From assembly GCF_031582965.1 (NCBI RefSeq), contig NZ_CP134049.1:992001-1056000 (forward strand): a stretch of DNA of 64,000 nucleotides. The letters are read 5' to 3'. A model generated the notes under the pieces. That model saw only the letters and a list, made by a program, of their open reading frames with translations. It was not told the origin of the DNA and ran no database searches. The position numbers were made by a program, and so were the translations under genes. The DNA is from Bacillus sp. NEB1478. Lineage in GTDB: Bacteria > Bacillota > Bacilli > Bacillales > Fictibacillaceae. Position 1 is the stretch's first letter. Every line of letters starts with the position of its first letter. This document shows positions 1 to 7,864 of this stretch, piece by piece.

Positions 1-63
1 GTCATTCTTTTCTTTTTTTTAGGCTTTTTATAGTTCTTTTATGATGAATTCCTAGATTTTAAA

Positions 64-147
64 ATAATCCAACGAGTTTCGAGCATAATCCAACGGGTTT
101 TCGCTTTAATCCAACGAGATTTACTATTATTCCAACGGATTTTCCTT
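64..147. repeat. Four tandem units of a 21-bp imperfect repeat
   Basis: Four consecutive 21-base units begin at 64, 85, 106 and 127, each with the core AATCCAACG or ATTCCAACG followed by a T-rich tail. The period is exactly 21 bases with no indels. No reading frame covers it. Arrays of the same type, with other core sequences, recur at 12185, 15551 and 30754, so this is one member of a class rather than an isolated duplication. Confidence 0.8.
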
Positions 148-203
148 AAATACTCCCGAGTTGACAGAAAACGACAAAAGTAGAAGGCTGCCCTCAAATA
201 AAG

Positions 204-243
204 GGAGGCTGATCCAAAAGTTTATACTTTTGGATCAGCCTCC
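204..243 (-). terminator. Intrinsic terminator, long perfect stem
   Basis: An 18-bp perfect inverted repeat (204-221 and 226-243) with a 4-base TTAT loop. It lies just beyond the stop codon of the minus-strand gene at 257-409. T-rich DNA follows on both sides, so it may work in both directions. Confidence 0.8.
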
Positions 244-256
244 TTAGTTAACGTTT

Positions 257-409
257 TTATTTAAACAGCACGTATACTCCAATTAAATCTGAAAGTATGG
301 ATGCCCCTATGATTAAGTATTTTTGTTTGCCTGTTTGTTTTAAACCTAATGGCATTAAAACAGTTCCTATAATAAAGAATAATATGCCCAATATCAAGTT
401 CCATTCCAT
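257..409 (-). CDS. Small two-helix membrane protein, unknown
   Basis: A 50-residue protein with two predicted membrane helices (about residues 4-20 and 30-47) joined by a short polar loop, GLKQTGKQK. I start it at the ATG at 409, which has GGAG about 8 bases upstream. The longer frame beginning at 460 adds 17 residues with no ribosome binding site. The size and layout resemble small integral membrane proteins of bacilli, but I recognise no named family. It is monocistronic with its own strong terminator. No function can be assigned. Confidence 0.6.
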   Translation of the reverse strand: MEWNLILGILFFIIGTVLMPLGLKQTGKQKYLIIGASILSDLIGVYVLFK

Positions 410-545
410 AATGGTTAACTCCTTCATAAATGACAAAAATAAAACCCGATGCGCCAACACCGGGTAAATGCTTTAAGGTTTCAGCGGCACTTGTCCGCCT
501 CACAAATGATTGTAACAAACATTGAAAAGATAATCCATATGGAAA

Positions 546-719
546 TTATTCCAATGTATTCTTTTCCAACTCAATTAAAAGTTTTTTAAGACGCGGCAGC
601 TTCATTTTTGTATCCTCTAGAAAAGATTCATCCGTAATATGCAGTTGTCCTATAATCTGGTTGATCTCATTTAAGCAATCAGCGGCATGCATTTCTTCTT
701 CCGTAAACTGTCTGTTCAA
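546..719 (-). CDS. Small hypothetical helical protein
   Basis: A 57-residue, acidic, probably all-helical soluble protein. I use a TTG start at 719 because AAAGGAG lies 8 bases upstream. The alternative ATG at 749 would begin inside the yumC terminator hairpin (748-772). The neighbourhood (beside yumC) is where B. subtilis carries small uncharacterised genes, but I cannot name the family. No motif was found. Confidence 0.55.
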   Translation of the reverse strand: MNRQFTEEEMHAADCLNEINQIIGQLHITDESFLEDTKMKLPRLKKLLIELEKNTLE

Positions 720-747
720 TTTATAAACTCCTTTCATTTGTGCAATC

Positions 748-772
748 AAAAAAGCCGGAAATCATCCGGCTT
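748..772 (-). terminator. Terminator of yumC
   Basis: On the minus strand, AAGCCGG and CCGGCTTTTTTG form a 7-bp stem with a 7-base loop followed by a T-run, about 20 bases after the yumC stop. Confidence 0.8.
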
Positions 773-791
773 CCTACTATACTACACACGT

Positions 792-1769
792 TTAAAACAT
801 ACTCGTACTATGCATAGGCTGTGTTTTTGCCTTTGGATCAATGTATGTTTTGGCATTGTTTACAGCAGTTGGTGCTTCGCCAAATCCTGAGGCGATTAGT
901 TTTACTTTCCCATCATAAGAACAAACATCACCAGCTGCGTAGATTCCCTTAATATTCGTTTCCATTCTGGAGTTTACTACGATAGAGTTTTTCTCGATAT
1001 CTAAGCCCCATGTTTTAATCGGTCCGAGAGAAGAGACGAAGCCGTAGTTTACAATTACTGCATCTACTTCAATCGTTTCTTTTAGATCACCATTTTCTAA
1101 AACTACTGCTGATATGTTTTCGCCGTCGCCAATCAGTTCTGTAATCTGATATGGCGTTTTTACAGCTACTTTTGAGTTCATTAATTGTTCAACACTATGT
1201 TCATGAGCGCGGAACTTGTCACGACGGTGTGTTAATGTAACTTCTGGAGCAATTGGCTCTAGCATTAATGACCAATCGAGAGCTGAATCTCCTCCGCCGC
1301 AAACCAAGACTCTTTTCCCAGCAAAAGAGTTAAGATCATCTACAAAATAATGCAGGTTTTTTCCTTCATATTGTTTTGCAGCATCTAATTCTAGACGGCG
1401 CGGCTGGAAAGCGCCAACTCCAGCGGTTATCAATACAGCTTTACTATAATGAACGGTTTTATCCGTTGTAAGTTCAAAGATGTCCTCTGTTTTTGCTACA
1501 TTTTGAACAGATTCTTCTAATACAATAGCAGGATTAAACTGCATCGCTTGTTCTTTTAGATTATTCACAAGATCTTGAGCAAGAACTTTCGGGAAACCTG
1601 CTACATCATATATGTATTTTTCAGGATATAATGCGGAAAGCTGTCCGCCAAGCTGCGGCATACTTTCAATAATCTTGACTTTCATTTGTCGCATTCCGCC
1701 GTAAAAAGCAGCGAACAAACCTGAAGGGCCACCCCCGATAATGGTAATATCATAAACTTCTTTTGACAT
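792..1769 (-). CDS. yumC: Ferredoxin/flavodoxin--NADP+ reductase, YumC type
   Basis: A 325-residue FAD/NADPH oxidoreductase of the thioredoxin-reductase-like FNR class, which passes electrons between NADPH and ferredoxin or flavodoxin. What shows this: an N-terminal FAD Rossmann motif GGGPSG (residues 12-17), a second dinucleotide motif CGGGDSALD near residue 155, and a C-terminal [13 protein letters not shown] contact near residue 280. The CxxC redox pair of true thioredoxin reductases is missing where it should sit, which separates it from TrxB. GAGGTG precedes the ATG. In B. subtilis yumC also sits near yumB and the yui genes, so the context agrees. It is cytosolic and transcribed alone, divergently from the NDH-2 gene. 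Confidence 0.93.
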   Translation of the reverse strand: MSKEVYDITIIGGGPSGLFAAFYGGMRQMKVKIIESMPQLGGQLSALYPEKYIYDVAGFPKVLAQDLVNNLKEQAMQFNPAIVLEESVQNVAKTEDIFELTTDKTVHYSKAVLITAGVGAFQPRRLELDAAKQYEGKNLHYFVDDLNSFAGKRVLVCGGGDSALDWSLMLEPIAPEVTLTHRRDKFRAHEHSVEQLMNSKVAVKTPYQITELIGDGENISAVVLENGDLKETIEVDAVIVNYGFVSSLGPIKTWGLDIEKNSIVVNSRMETNIKGIYAAGDVCSYDGKVKLIASGFGEAPTAVNNAKTYIDPKAKTQPMHSTSMF

Positions 1770-2093
1770 AAACTTCTCACCTCTTCTGTTTTCTGTGGCT
1801 GATAAACATGTATATGTTCAGACTAAGAACACCTTGCTATCTCTCATTTTAGATTCTTGATAAAGATAAAAAGTCCTTCTTTTCATTAGTATAATTTGAC
1901 AGAAAGACTCACCTTGCAGAATATGAGAAATACCATTAGAAAATATACATAAAAGGCAATTAATCATTATAAATTTGAATACTATCATAACGAAAAAAAG
2001 GTTGAAAAAACAAGGAAAAAGGAATAAGATGTTTGTGTATGAAAAAAAATGTCGATATTTCGAACATTTTTGTCCTCATTCTATGCCTTATTA

Positions 2094-2109
2094 CGTGAAA
2101 TACATCACA
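2094..2109. promoter_or_regulatory. Candidate Rex operator upstream of NDH-2
   Basis: CGTGAAATACATCACA resembles the redox regulator Rex consensus TGTGAA-N4-TTCACA, with 10 of 12 specified positions matching and a palindromic GTGA...TCAC core. It lies about 75 bases upstream of the yumB start. In B. subtilis, Rex represses the type-II NADH dehydrogenase gene ndh, so position and target agree. This is a sequence match only. The rest of the 1770-2183 gap holds promoter-like AT-rich DNA for yumC and yumB and no convincing gene. Confidence 0.5.
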
Positions 2110-2183
2110 ATCTTTTCCTTTTCTTCATATTTAATTAAAGAAAAGGTCAAACTAAAAAAAATTAGAACTGGAAGTGAAATTAG

Positions 2184-3383
2184 ATGAGCAAGCCAAAAAT
2201 TCTTATACTAGGCGGCGGATATGGCGGTATTATGTCAGCTGTTCGTTTACAAAAAGAGCTAGGATCTGATGAAGCAGAAATAACATTGGTAAACAAACAT
2301 AATTACCACTACCAAACAACATGGCTTCATGAAAATGCAGCAGGAACGCTTCATCACGACAAAACACGTATCATGATTGATAACATCATCGATATGAACA
2401 AAGTTAATTTTGTTCAAGATTCTGTTGTTGAGATCAAGAAAGATGAAAAGCGTGTTATTTTAGAAAACGCTGAATTAACATATGATTACCTGATCATCGC
2501 ATTAGGTTCTGATCCTGAAACATTCGGAATTCAAGGATTAAAAGAGAATGCATTTAGCATCCGCAGCATTAACTCTGTTCGTAAAATCCGTGAGCACATC
2601 GATTATTCTTTCGCTCGTTACAACAATGAAGGTCAAAAAGATGAGCTTATCACAATTATCGTTGGTGGAGCAGGATTTACAGGAATTGAATTTGTTGGTG
2701 AGCTTGCTGACCGTGTTCCTGAACTTTGCCGTGAGTACGATATTCCTCGCGAAAAAGTACGCGTAGTTAATATCGAGGCAGCACCGACAGTTCTTCCAGG
2801 TTTTGATGAAGAATTAGTTGAATATGCTATTAACAATCTTGAGCGCCGTGGAATCGAATTCCTTGTAAACACTCCAATTAAAGAGTGTCATCCTGATGGA
2901 GTTGTTTTAGCGAATGGAGATGAAATTAAAGCATCTACAATCGTTTGGACTGGTGGGGTTCGCGGAAACCACTTAGTGGAAGAAGCAGGATTCGAAACAA
3001 TGCGTGGACGTGTGAAAGTTGACAAAGATCTTCGTATGCCAGGTTACGATTATATTTTTGTTGCAGGTGACTGTGCACTTATCATTGACGAAGCAGCAAA
3101 CAGACCATATCCTCCAACAGCACAAATTGCGATTCAACAAGCTTACACAATTGGACGCAACATTAAAGCATTAATGAACGGTGGGAAAATGGAAGAGTTC
3201 AAGCCAGACATTAAAGGTACTGTTGCATCACTTGGTAAGGGTGAAGCGATCGGTAAAGTTGGTAACAAAAAGCTATTTGGTGCAACTGCATCAGCGATGA
3301 AAAAAGTAATCGACAACCGTTACCTCTTCTTAATCGGCGGCGTGCCAATGGTTATAAAAAAAGGTAAATTAAAACTATTTTAA
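2184..3383 (+). CDS. yumB: Type II NADH dehydrogenase (NDH-2 family)
   Basis: A 399-residue single-subunit, non-proton-pumping NADH:quinone oxidoreductase that feeds electrons into the membrane quinone pool. It has an N-terminal FAD motif ILGGGYGG (7-14), a second NADH-binding motif [10 protein letters not shown] near 160-170, and the FAD-contacting VAGDCA near residue 295. The C-terminal stretch [20 protein letters not shown] is hydrophobic then basic, as expected for the membrane-anchoring end of NDH-2. Length is normal for the family. It sits opposite yumC, as in B. subtilis, so I use yumB; the paralogue ndh is the alternative name. A Rex-like site lies upstream, which would induce it when the NADH/NAD+ ratio rises. 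Confidence 0.92.
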   Translation: MSKPKILILGGGYGGIMSAVRLQKELGSDEAEITLVNKHNYHYQTTWLHENAAGTLHHDKTRIMIDNIIDMNKVNFVQDSVVEIKKDEKRVILENAELTYDYLIIALGSDPETFGIQGLKENAFSIRSINSVRKIREHIDYSFARYNNEGQKDELITIIVGGAGFTGIEFVGELADRVPELCREYDIPREKVRVVNIEAAPTVLPGFDEELVEYAINNLERRGIEFLVNTPIKECHPDGVVLANGDEIKASTIVWTGGVRGNHLVEEAGFETMRGRVKVDKDLRMPGYDYIFVAGDCALIIDEAANRPYPPTAQIAIQQAYTIGRNIKALMNGGKMEEFKPDIKGTVASLGKGEAIGKVGNKKLFGATASAMKKVIDNRYLFLIGGVPMVIKKGKLKLF

Positions 3384-3440
3384 TCAAAAATGATACACTA
3401 AGGACAGGGCGTAGAGCTTCTGTTCTTATTTTTTTATTTA

Positions 3441-3786
3441 GCTGTTTTCGTAATCTTTGTTGCTCTTGGAAGTAGTTGATTTCCGTTACAGGATACTCGC
3501 TTTCCGTGGGGCGTGCGGTGAGCCCCCTCGGCACTTCGCACCTGCGGGGTCTCACCTGTCTAGCTGCAGCGGCTAGCTCCTCGAGGTCAAAAGTTAAATG
3601 GTCCTGAAGGCAAAAAGCGCCTTCTTAGACCATTTCCCTTTTGCTTGTCGGAGCTGAACAAGCCGTTTCCGCTTTTCGGACTGTCCCGCTTCTCCCACAG
3701 GAGTCTCGTACCTTGCACTCCAATCAACTTGTCAGTGTTGAGAATGAACAATGTACCTATAAGCAACAATCTTTTAGAAAATAGAC
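3441..3786. repeat. Mosaic intergenic repeat element with inverted-repeat ends
   Basis: This gene-free block is a composite repeat. Its left end (3447-3464) and right end (3762-3784) are imperfect inverted repeats sharing TTGTTGCT. Inside are a GC-rich module (3490-3560) and a strong hairpin with arms AAATGGTC and GACCATTT (around 3595-3635). The sequence ACCTTGCACTCCAATCAACTT near 3711 is of a kind I associate with dispersed Bacillus intergenic repeats. Reduced relatives occur in this window at 35306-35420 (opposite orientation) and 54961-55080. The internal CTCGAGGTCA module also recurs at 21924 and 22092. Confidence 0.7.
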
Positions 3787-3818
3787 TTTTACTTAAATAG
3801 AAGGAGCGGGCAAAATCC

Positions 3819-4301
3819 ATGACTAAAAAAGACAGAGGAACAGTTTGGCTAGCTGCTGCTGGTCTTTTAATAGATGAAGACGGAAAGTGGCTCGTTGTGA
3901 AAAAGAAATACGGCGGCTTAAAAGGAAAGTGGTCTATTCCTGCAGGTTTTGTAGAAGCAGGTGAAACTGTGGATGAGGCAGCGGTCAGAGAAGTTTTTGA
4001 AGAAACAGGAATATTAGGTGAGGTCGTATCTGTATTAGGTATTCGAACAGGTGTAATTAAAGAAACAACGAGCGATAACATGATTGTTTTTTTACTGAAT
4101 AAGAAAAGCGGTGCGTTAATGCCAGCAGAGGGAGAAATAGAATGTGCGTCTTTCTTAACTCCCGAAGAACTAAGGAATGACCCTGCAACCTCTTTGATGA
4201 TTCACTTCTTTATGAATCAAAAAGACAAAGATATTCATGATGGAATTAACCCCGGAGATATATTTGGTTACACTTCATATAAAATATTTGATACTAGATG
4301 A
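3819..4301 (+). CDS. Nudix hydrolase
   Basis: A 160-residue protein with a complete Nudix box at residues 43-65 (G-x5-E-x7-R-E-V-F-E-E-T-G-I), the loop-helix-loop that binds Mg2+ and hydrolyses nucleoside diphosphates linked to another moiety. The surrounding fold (strands IPAGFVEAG, then VLGIRTG) fits the family. The substrate cannot be read from sequence. The ATG follows AAGGAG by a normal distance. It stands alone between the mosaic repeat and yuiA. The C-terminal ~30 residues (after residue 130) are not part of the minimal Nudix fold and may be species-specific. Confidence 0.88.
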   Translation: MTKKDRGTVWLAAAGLLIDEDGKWLVVKKKYGGLKGKWSIPAGFVEAGETVDEAAVREVFEETGILGEVVSVLGIRTGVIKETTSDNMIVFLLNKKSGALMPAEGEIECASFLTPEELRNDPATSLMIHFFMNQKDKDIHDGINPGDIFGYTSYKIFDTR

Positions 4302-4398
4302 AAAAGTACGAAATATTCTGATAATTTAAGAATGTGCTCAATGTTTACGCTTACATGAGGTTATTTCGCCTGAAAATCGGTTTTTCAATATCTCAAAT

Positions 4399-4439
4399 CC
4401 TTGTTATTATTATCTGAAAATTTAAACTAATAAACAAGG
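4399..4439 (+). promoter_or_regulatory. Hairpin overlapping the yuiA ribosome binding site
   Basis: CCTTGTT (4399-4405) can pair with AACAAGG (4433-4439). The second arm overlaps the AAGGGAG Shine-Dalgarno of yuiA, so folding would hide part of the ribosome binding site. The stem is short with a long loop, so the prediction is weak alone. It gains some interest because yuiB just downstream has a stronger version. Confidence 0.35.
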
Positions 4440-4451
4440 GAGTGTTACAAC

Positions 4452-4583
4452 ATGAGAAAACATGCGATTCAGAAAAAACACGATCAATGTCCATATTGTG
4501 AAGGTAAAGGGTATTTTCAACTTTTGCTTGGAGGTTCTGAAACGTGTGTGGAGTGCTCAGGAAGCGGTAAGAAAAGAGCTTAG
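4452..4583 (+). CDS. yuiA: YuiA-like small zinc-finger-type protein
   Basis: A 43-residue protein with two CxxCxGxG repeats, CPYCEGKG (residues 13-20) and CVECSGSG (32-39), the metal-binding pattern of the DnaJ cysteine-rich zinc finger. Four cysteines in two knuckles would bind one Zn2+. It matches B. subtilis YuiA in size, motif and position immediately before yuiB. Function is unknown in the family; a chaperone-like or redox-sensing role would be inference only. The start has AAGGGAG 8 bases upstream. Confidence 0.85.
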   Translation: MRKHAIQKKHDQCPYCEGKGYFQLLLGGSETCVECSGSGKKRA

Positions 4584-4620
4584 AACATGTCATAACGCTC
4601 TCACAGGAATTGACGGAAAT

Positions 4621-4658
4621 CCCCCCATTTAGTAAACTAACGAAAGATAAATGGGGGG
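4621..4658 (+). promoter_or_regulatory. Perfect hairpin burying the yuiB ribosome binding site
   Basis: CCCCCCATTT (4621-4630) is exactly complementary to AAATGGGGGG (4649-4658), an 18-base loop apart. The G-run in the second arm is the only Shine-Dalgarno for yuiB (ATG at 4668). In RNA this 10-bp stem would block ribosome entry unless something opens it or yuiA translation and timing prevent it. There is no T-run after it, so it is not a terminator. Confidence 0.6.
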
Positions 4659-4667
4659 GTCAACATC

Positions 4668-4991
4668 ATGGATTTACTTTTACCACAAGTAATCATTTCT
4701 ATGTTGCTTTTTATGGTTCTGTTTTTTGGAATCGGATTCTTGTTTAATATGCTTCTACGCGCCACATGGTTTATGGCTATTTTATATCCGATAGTCGTCG
4801 TATTAATCGTAGATAAGATCAGGTTTTTTGAGTATTTTACAAAACCGGGTTCAAGCTTCAATTTACTGGGGCACGATTTATTGAAACTATCGATATCGGA
4901 TATCACAATATTAACTTGCGGATTTATCGGTGCTCTCCTTGCAGGGGTAGCTATTAAAATGCTTCGTGTCCGCGGTTACCAAATGTTTTAG
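4668..4991 (+). CDS. yuiB: YuiB-like integral membrane protein
   Basis: A 107-residue protein with three predicted membrane helices (about residues 5-27, 30-50 and 75-98) and a polar segment between helix 2 and 3 (KIRFFEYFTKPGSS). It matches B. subtilis YuiB in length, hydrophobic pattern and gene order after yuiA. No catalytic motif is visible and the family has no established function. An RBS-sequestering hairpin precedes it and a terminator follows, so yuiA-yuiB may be one transcript with separately tuned translation. Confidence 0.85.
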   Translation: MDLLLPQVIISMLLFMVLFFGIGFLFNMLLRATWFMAILYPIVVVLIVDKIRFFEYFTKPGSSFNLLGHDLLKLSISDITILTCGFIGALLAGVAIKMLRVRGYQMF

Positions 4992-5021
4992 AAAGCCCTC
5001 GACAAGGGGCTTTTTTTATTG
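4992..5021 (+). terminator. Terminator after yuiB
   Basis: AAAGCCC and GGGGCTTT form a short stem followed by seven T residues, directly after the yuiB stop codon. Confidence 0.8.
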
Positions 5022-5620
5022 TTTAGGAATATAAAAAACTAGACCTGTGAATAGTTGTTCGTCAAAATGATCGTATCATTTTTGGAGAACGAAATGGGGA
5101 ATAACATCATACGGAATTTACCATAACAATTTAGGAAATTAAAGCAAGATTCCGGTCAAAAAAGGAGAAAAACGACCAAAAATAAAACCAATATGGAAGA
5201 AGATCGGCCATTTCATCTTCAAACCTAATAAATAAGTTCTTTTTAAAGCCTTAATAAGGTTCTGCAAACCATTTATCCACGCACGTTAATTTCTGCATAA
5301 CCACGAAACGACATCATTCGACGGCAATCTGATCTTCCACCATCTATTTGGCAATGTTTCACTTGTTAGTAGTAGATGGCCAAATAGAATTTTGCTGGAT
5401 TTTTACTATCAAAAAAAGTATAACTTTTTAACTGAATGATTATTGCGCAGCAACAAGTTAAAGTAGATAAACGTATAAGCGCAGCTAAGACTGACGGATA
5501 AGGCTTTTCTTCTATCAGCCAAGTTTTCATTACCGATTTTGTTAAATTTCATCTTTCATAAAAAATGTATACAAGTTTTCTTCTCTGGGAAGGAATAGAT
5601 AGGAGAGGAGTGTACATTTT
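5022..5620. other. 600-bp non-coding region before yuiC
   Basis: I see no gene here. It contains a small palindrome with arms AAATGAT/ATCATTT (about 5069-5085), a loosely periodic stretch of ATCCACG/ACCACGA motifs (5272-5340) related to the 21-bp arrays, and two competing inverted repeats (5340-5387): CCATCTA pairs with TAGATGG, while the overlapping CTATTTGGC pairs with GCCAAATAG. The last ~100 bases are AT-rich and probably hold the yuiC promoter; a TATACAAG stretch near 5566 weakly resembles a sporulation-type -10 element. Confidence 0.5.
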
Positions 5621-6295
5621 TTGCTGAAAATTAGAACGTTTGCAAAAAGAACGGCTTTCACCATGCTATTTATTTGTGCCATCTTTACAACGTTTCGCTC
5701 TATATCTGGAGTTGAAGCAGAAGATATCGCAAATTGGTTAGATCATAAACAGTCCCATAACAACAATATGGTAGATGTTGCATTAAAGACAATCTCAAAT
5801 ACTTTGAAGTCACTGCCATCCCTGGAAAACATTAAGCTGACATCCGCAGAAATCGAACTGCCTAAAAATCTTGAAGATACAATTGATAAAAATAAATATC
5901 CTTCTATGAGAGTAACAGCTACTGGTTATACAGCGGGGAAGGAAAGTACAGGAAAATTAAAATCCCATCCAGCATACGGCATTACGAAATCAGGCGTTAA
6001 AGTGAAGCGGGATCTGTATTCAACAATTGCCGCTGACACATCCGTTTTTCCTATCGGGACCGTTCTTTTTATTCCGGATTATGGTTATGGAGTTGTCGCA
6101 GATACGGGCTCAGCGATTAAAGGAAATCGAATTGATCTGTATTACAATACAGTAGATGAAGTATATGAAAAATGGGGCAAAAAAACACTAAAGGTGTACA
6201 TTATTGAACGCGGTGATGGTCATTTTACTGAGTCAGAACTTAAACAGCTCAATGACACAAAATCATTGCAAGTGTTCAGACAGCAGCTTTTATAA
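5621..6295 (+). CDS. yuiC: YuiC-like 3D-domain protein (putative cell-wall hydrolase)
   Basis: A 224-residue exported or membrane-anchored protein with an N-terminal hydrophobic segment (about residues 10-28) and a C-terminal 3D domain (about 105-205). The domain is named for three conserved Asp residues; here [10 protein letters not shown] and the ADTG...GNRIDLYY segment carry them. This fold is related to lytic transglycosylase MltA and is found in Rpf/Sps-like proteins thought to cleave peptidoglycan. Start is TTG with AGGAGAGGAG 10 bases upstream. It matches B. subtilis YuiC in position and domain. Hydrolytic activity is inferred from the family. Confidence 0.88.
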   Translation: MLKIRTFAKRTAFTMLFICAIFTTFRSISGVEAEDIANWLDHKQSHNNNMVDVALKTISNTLKSLPSLENIKLTSAEIELPKNLEDTIDKNKYPSMRVTATGYTAGKESTGKLKSHPAYGITKSGVKVKRDLYSTIAADTSVFPIGTVLFIPDYGYGVVADTGSAIKGNRIDLYYNTVDEVYEKWGKKTLKVYIIERGDGHFTESELKQLNDTKSLQVFRQQLL

Positions 6296-6323
6296 CTTAA
6301 AAGCTACATATTGATAAAAGCAA

Positions 6324-6361
6324 AAAAGCTTCAGGACGAGTACGTATCCTGAAGCTTTTTT
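6324..6361. terminator. Bidirectional terminator between yuiC and the minus-strand gene
   Basis: AAAAGCTTCAGGA and its exact complement (6324-6336, 6347-6359) surround a 10-base loop, with T-runs on the plus side and A-runs before it, so both converging genes can end here. Confidence 0.88.
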
Positions 6362-6401
6362 TTACACTTTCAAAAGGATAAATCTTGATGCAGCAGTGAA
6401 G

Positions 6402-7253
6402 CTAAAGAAGACGGGAAGGGCTTGTCGTCTGCCACGTCTTCGTTAACCAACGATCTTCATCCGATGGTAAAAACGCAGGATATTGGTCTGGATGAACAAG
6501 AGCAGCAAGCCTTTTTAATCCGAAAATCAGCCGAGGAGAAGGACGGCAAAAGAGTGATTCCTCCAGCTTTATAATTTCAGTATTCATTTCGTTATACAGA
6601 TCATCCCATCCGGGCCGTTTTTGGATGTGATCAGGCCGCATTTTTGACGTTTTTACACCAACCCACACCATTCCAATTACTTCGGGTTTGCGGCTCACAA
6701 CATCTTCCCATGTTGTTTGAAGACTTGCCAGTTCAACATCCTGAAACACGTTCGTACAGCCTGCCAGTTCTGCTATTTCAGTTAACCAATTCGTTTTTCC
6801 GGGTGTGAAAACCGGCTTTGGCCACCATTCGAAATAAATCTTCTTTCGGTCTTTTATAGTTTGACTTATTTTTTTGTATTGAATCATTTCGTTTTTCATC
6901 CAATGAACAGTATGTTCTGCTTGTTGTATTGTTTTCGTTCTTTCACCGAGATCCAACAAATCATTCTGAATATTCTTTAATGATTGTGGATTGTAGACGA
7001 CATGCGGGATGTTTCGTAATTTTAGTTCATCAACATTCTTCTCCATTCCAGGTACACTCAATGAAGCTAAAACTAAGTCCGGTTTCATGGATTCTACTTT
7101 ATCCATATCAATAGATAAATCTGGACCTAGCCTTGGAAGGTGCTGAATTTCATGTGGCCAATCAGAAAAATCATCAACGGCTATTAAATGGTTTGTTAAT
7201 CCTAAAAAATGTATAAGTTCAGTATTGCTCGGACAGATTGAGATGAGTTTCAA
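6402..7253 (-). CDS. Cobalamin-type substrate-binding protein without signal peptide
   Basis: A 283-residue protein of the BtuF/TroA-like helical-backbone binding-protein fold. The opening MKLISICPSNTELIHFLGL and the GPDLSIDMDKVESMKPDLVLA segment are typical of the family that binds vitamin B12 or metal chelates. Unlike secreted BtuF/YvrC proteins, it has no signal peptide or lipobox: the beta strand KLISICPSN begins at residue 2. It is therefore probably cytosolic and cannot serve an ABC importer directly. Start is TTG with AGGAGG 9 bases upstream. It follows yuiD by 12 bases, so they are co-transcribed. The ligand is not known. Confidence 0.75.
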   Translation of the reverse strand: MKLISICPSNTELIHFLGLTNHLIAVDDFSDWPHEIQHLPRLGPDLSIDMDKVESMKPDLVLASLSVPGMEKNVDELKLRNIPHVVYNPQSLKNIQNDLLDLGERTKTIQQAEHTVHWMKNEMIQYKKISQTIKDRKKIYFEWWPKPVFTPGKTNWLTEIAELAGCTNVFQDVELASLQTTWEDVVSRKPEVIGMVWVGVKTSKMRPDHIQKRPGWDDLYNEMNTEIIKLEESLFCRPSPRLIFGLKRLAALVHPDQYPAFLPSDEDRWLTKTWQTTSPSRLL

Positions 7254-7265
7254 TAATCGAACCTC

Positions 7266-7748
7266 CTAAGCTAACAATAACCACGAAAGGAGCAAGGTTT
7301 GAAGAATACCAAGCAATCCTCCAAAGAAGACTTCGCTCGGACGGTGACCAAGAAGCTCTTTTAATTCTTTTCTTTGTTCTTCAACCTTTTTTTGCTGAAA
7401 TTCATCGGACTCTCTAACATGGTTTCTGAATTCTTCTACTAAGTCATTCAATACAGCGGCTTGTTCTCCTGCATGCCAGCGAATTCCTTTAGCATCATAC
7501 ATAACGATAATAGCAAACATCGTAGCAATCGCAAAAAGTGTAGAGTTTATCCCGTGCTCAGCTCCAACAGCTGTCGCTAGTGAAGTTACAGAAGCTGAAT
7601 GTGAGCTGGGCATTCCTCCTGTACTGAAAAAAAGTTCCCATCTCATTTTTTTAGTTTGAATATAATGAATAGGTATTTTTATAAATTGTGCGGTGAAAAC
7701 GCCCAATAATGCAGCGATTAATGGGAAGTTGAATATAAGATCAGACAT
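7266..7748 (-). CDS. yuiD: YuiD-like divergent PAP2-family membrane protein
   Basis: A 160-residue membrane protein of the divergent PAP2 (DUF212) family. The signature GGMPSSHSASV (about residues 44-54) matches the PAP2 phosphatase motif, and HAGEQAAVLNDLVEEF (about 100-115) is a second conserved block. Four to five membrane helices are expected. Family membership suggests phosphatase ancestry toward a lipid or isoprenoid phosphate, but activity is not shown. It matches B. subtilis YuiD in length and gene order. It is transcribed divergently from the DUF309 gene and leads the cobalamin-binding-like gene. Confidence 0.9.
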   Translation of the reverse strand: MSDLIFNFPLIAALLGVFTAQFIKIPIHYIQTKKMRWELFFSTGGMPSSHSASVTSLATAVGAEHGINSTLFAIATMFAIIVMYDAKGIRWHAGEQAAVLNDLVEEFRNHVRESDEFQQKKVEEQRKELKELLGHRPSEVFFGGLLGILQTLLLSWLLLA

Positions 7749-7864
7749 GAATGACTTCCTCTCATTATGGTGGTTTTTAGTATGGCTATTTTAACTAGTT
7801 GTTACCCGATTTGAAAGAGCTTCAATCTTTGGTAACATGAAAAAAGGGGGGGAGTTTATCTCAC

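Noticed and set aside
1975..2187. 70-codon plus-strand frame upstream of NDH-2
   Set aside because: Very AT-rich composition, no ribosome binding site, and it covers the Rex site and promoter of yumB.
3587..4081. 164-codon minus-strand frame across the repeat element and Nudix gene
   Set aside because: It is antisense to the clear Nudix gene and runs into the repeat; no RBS or known domain.
4332..4353. cre site before yuiA (TGTTTACGCTTACA)
   Set aside because: Two mismatches in the conserved left half and no carbon-related gene follows.
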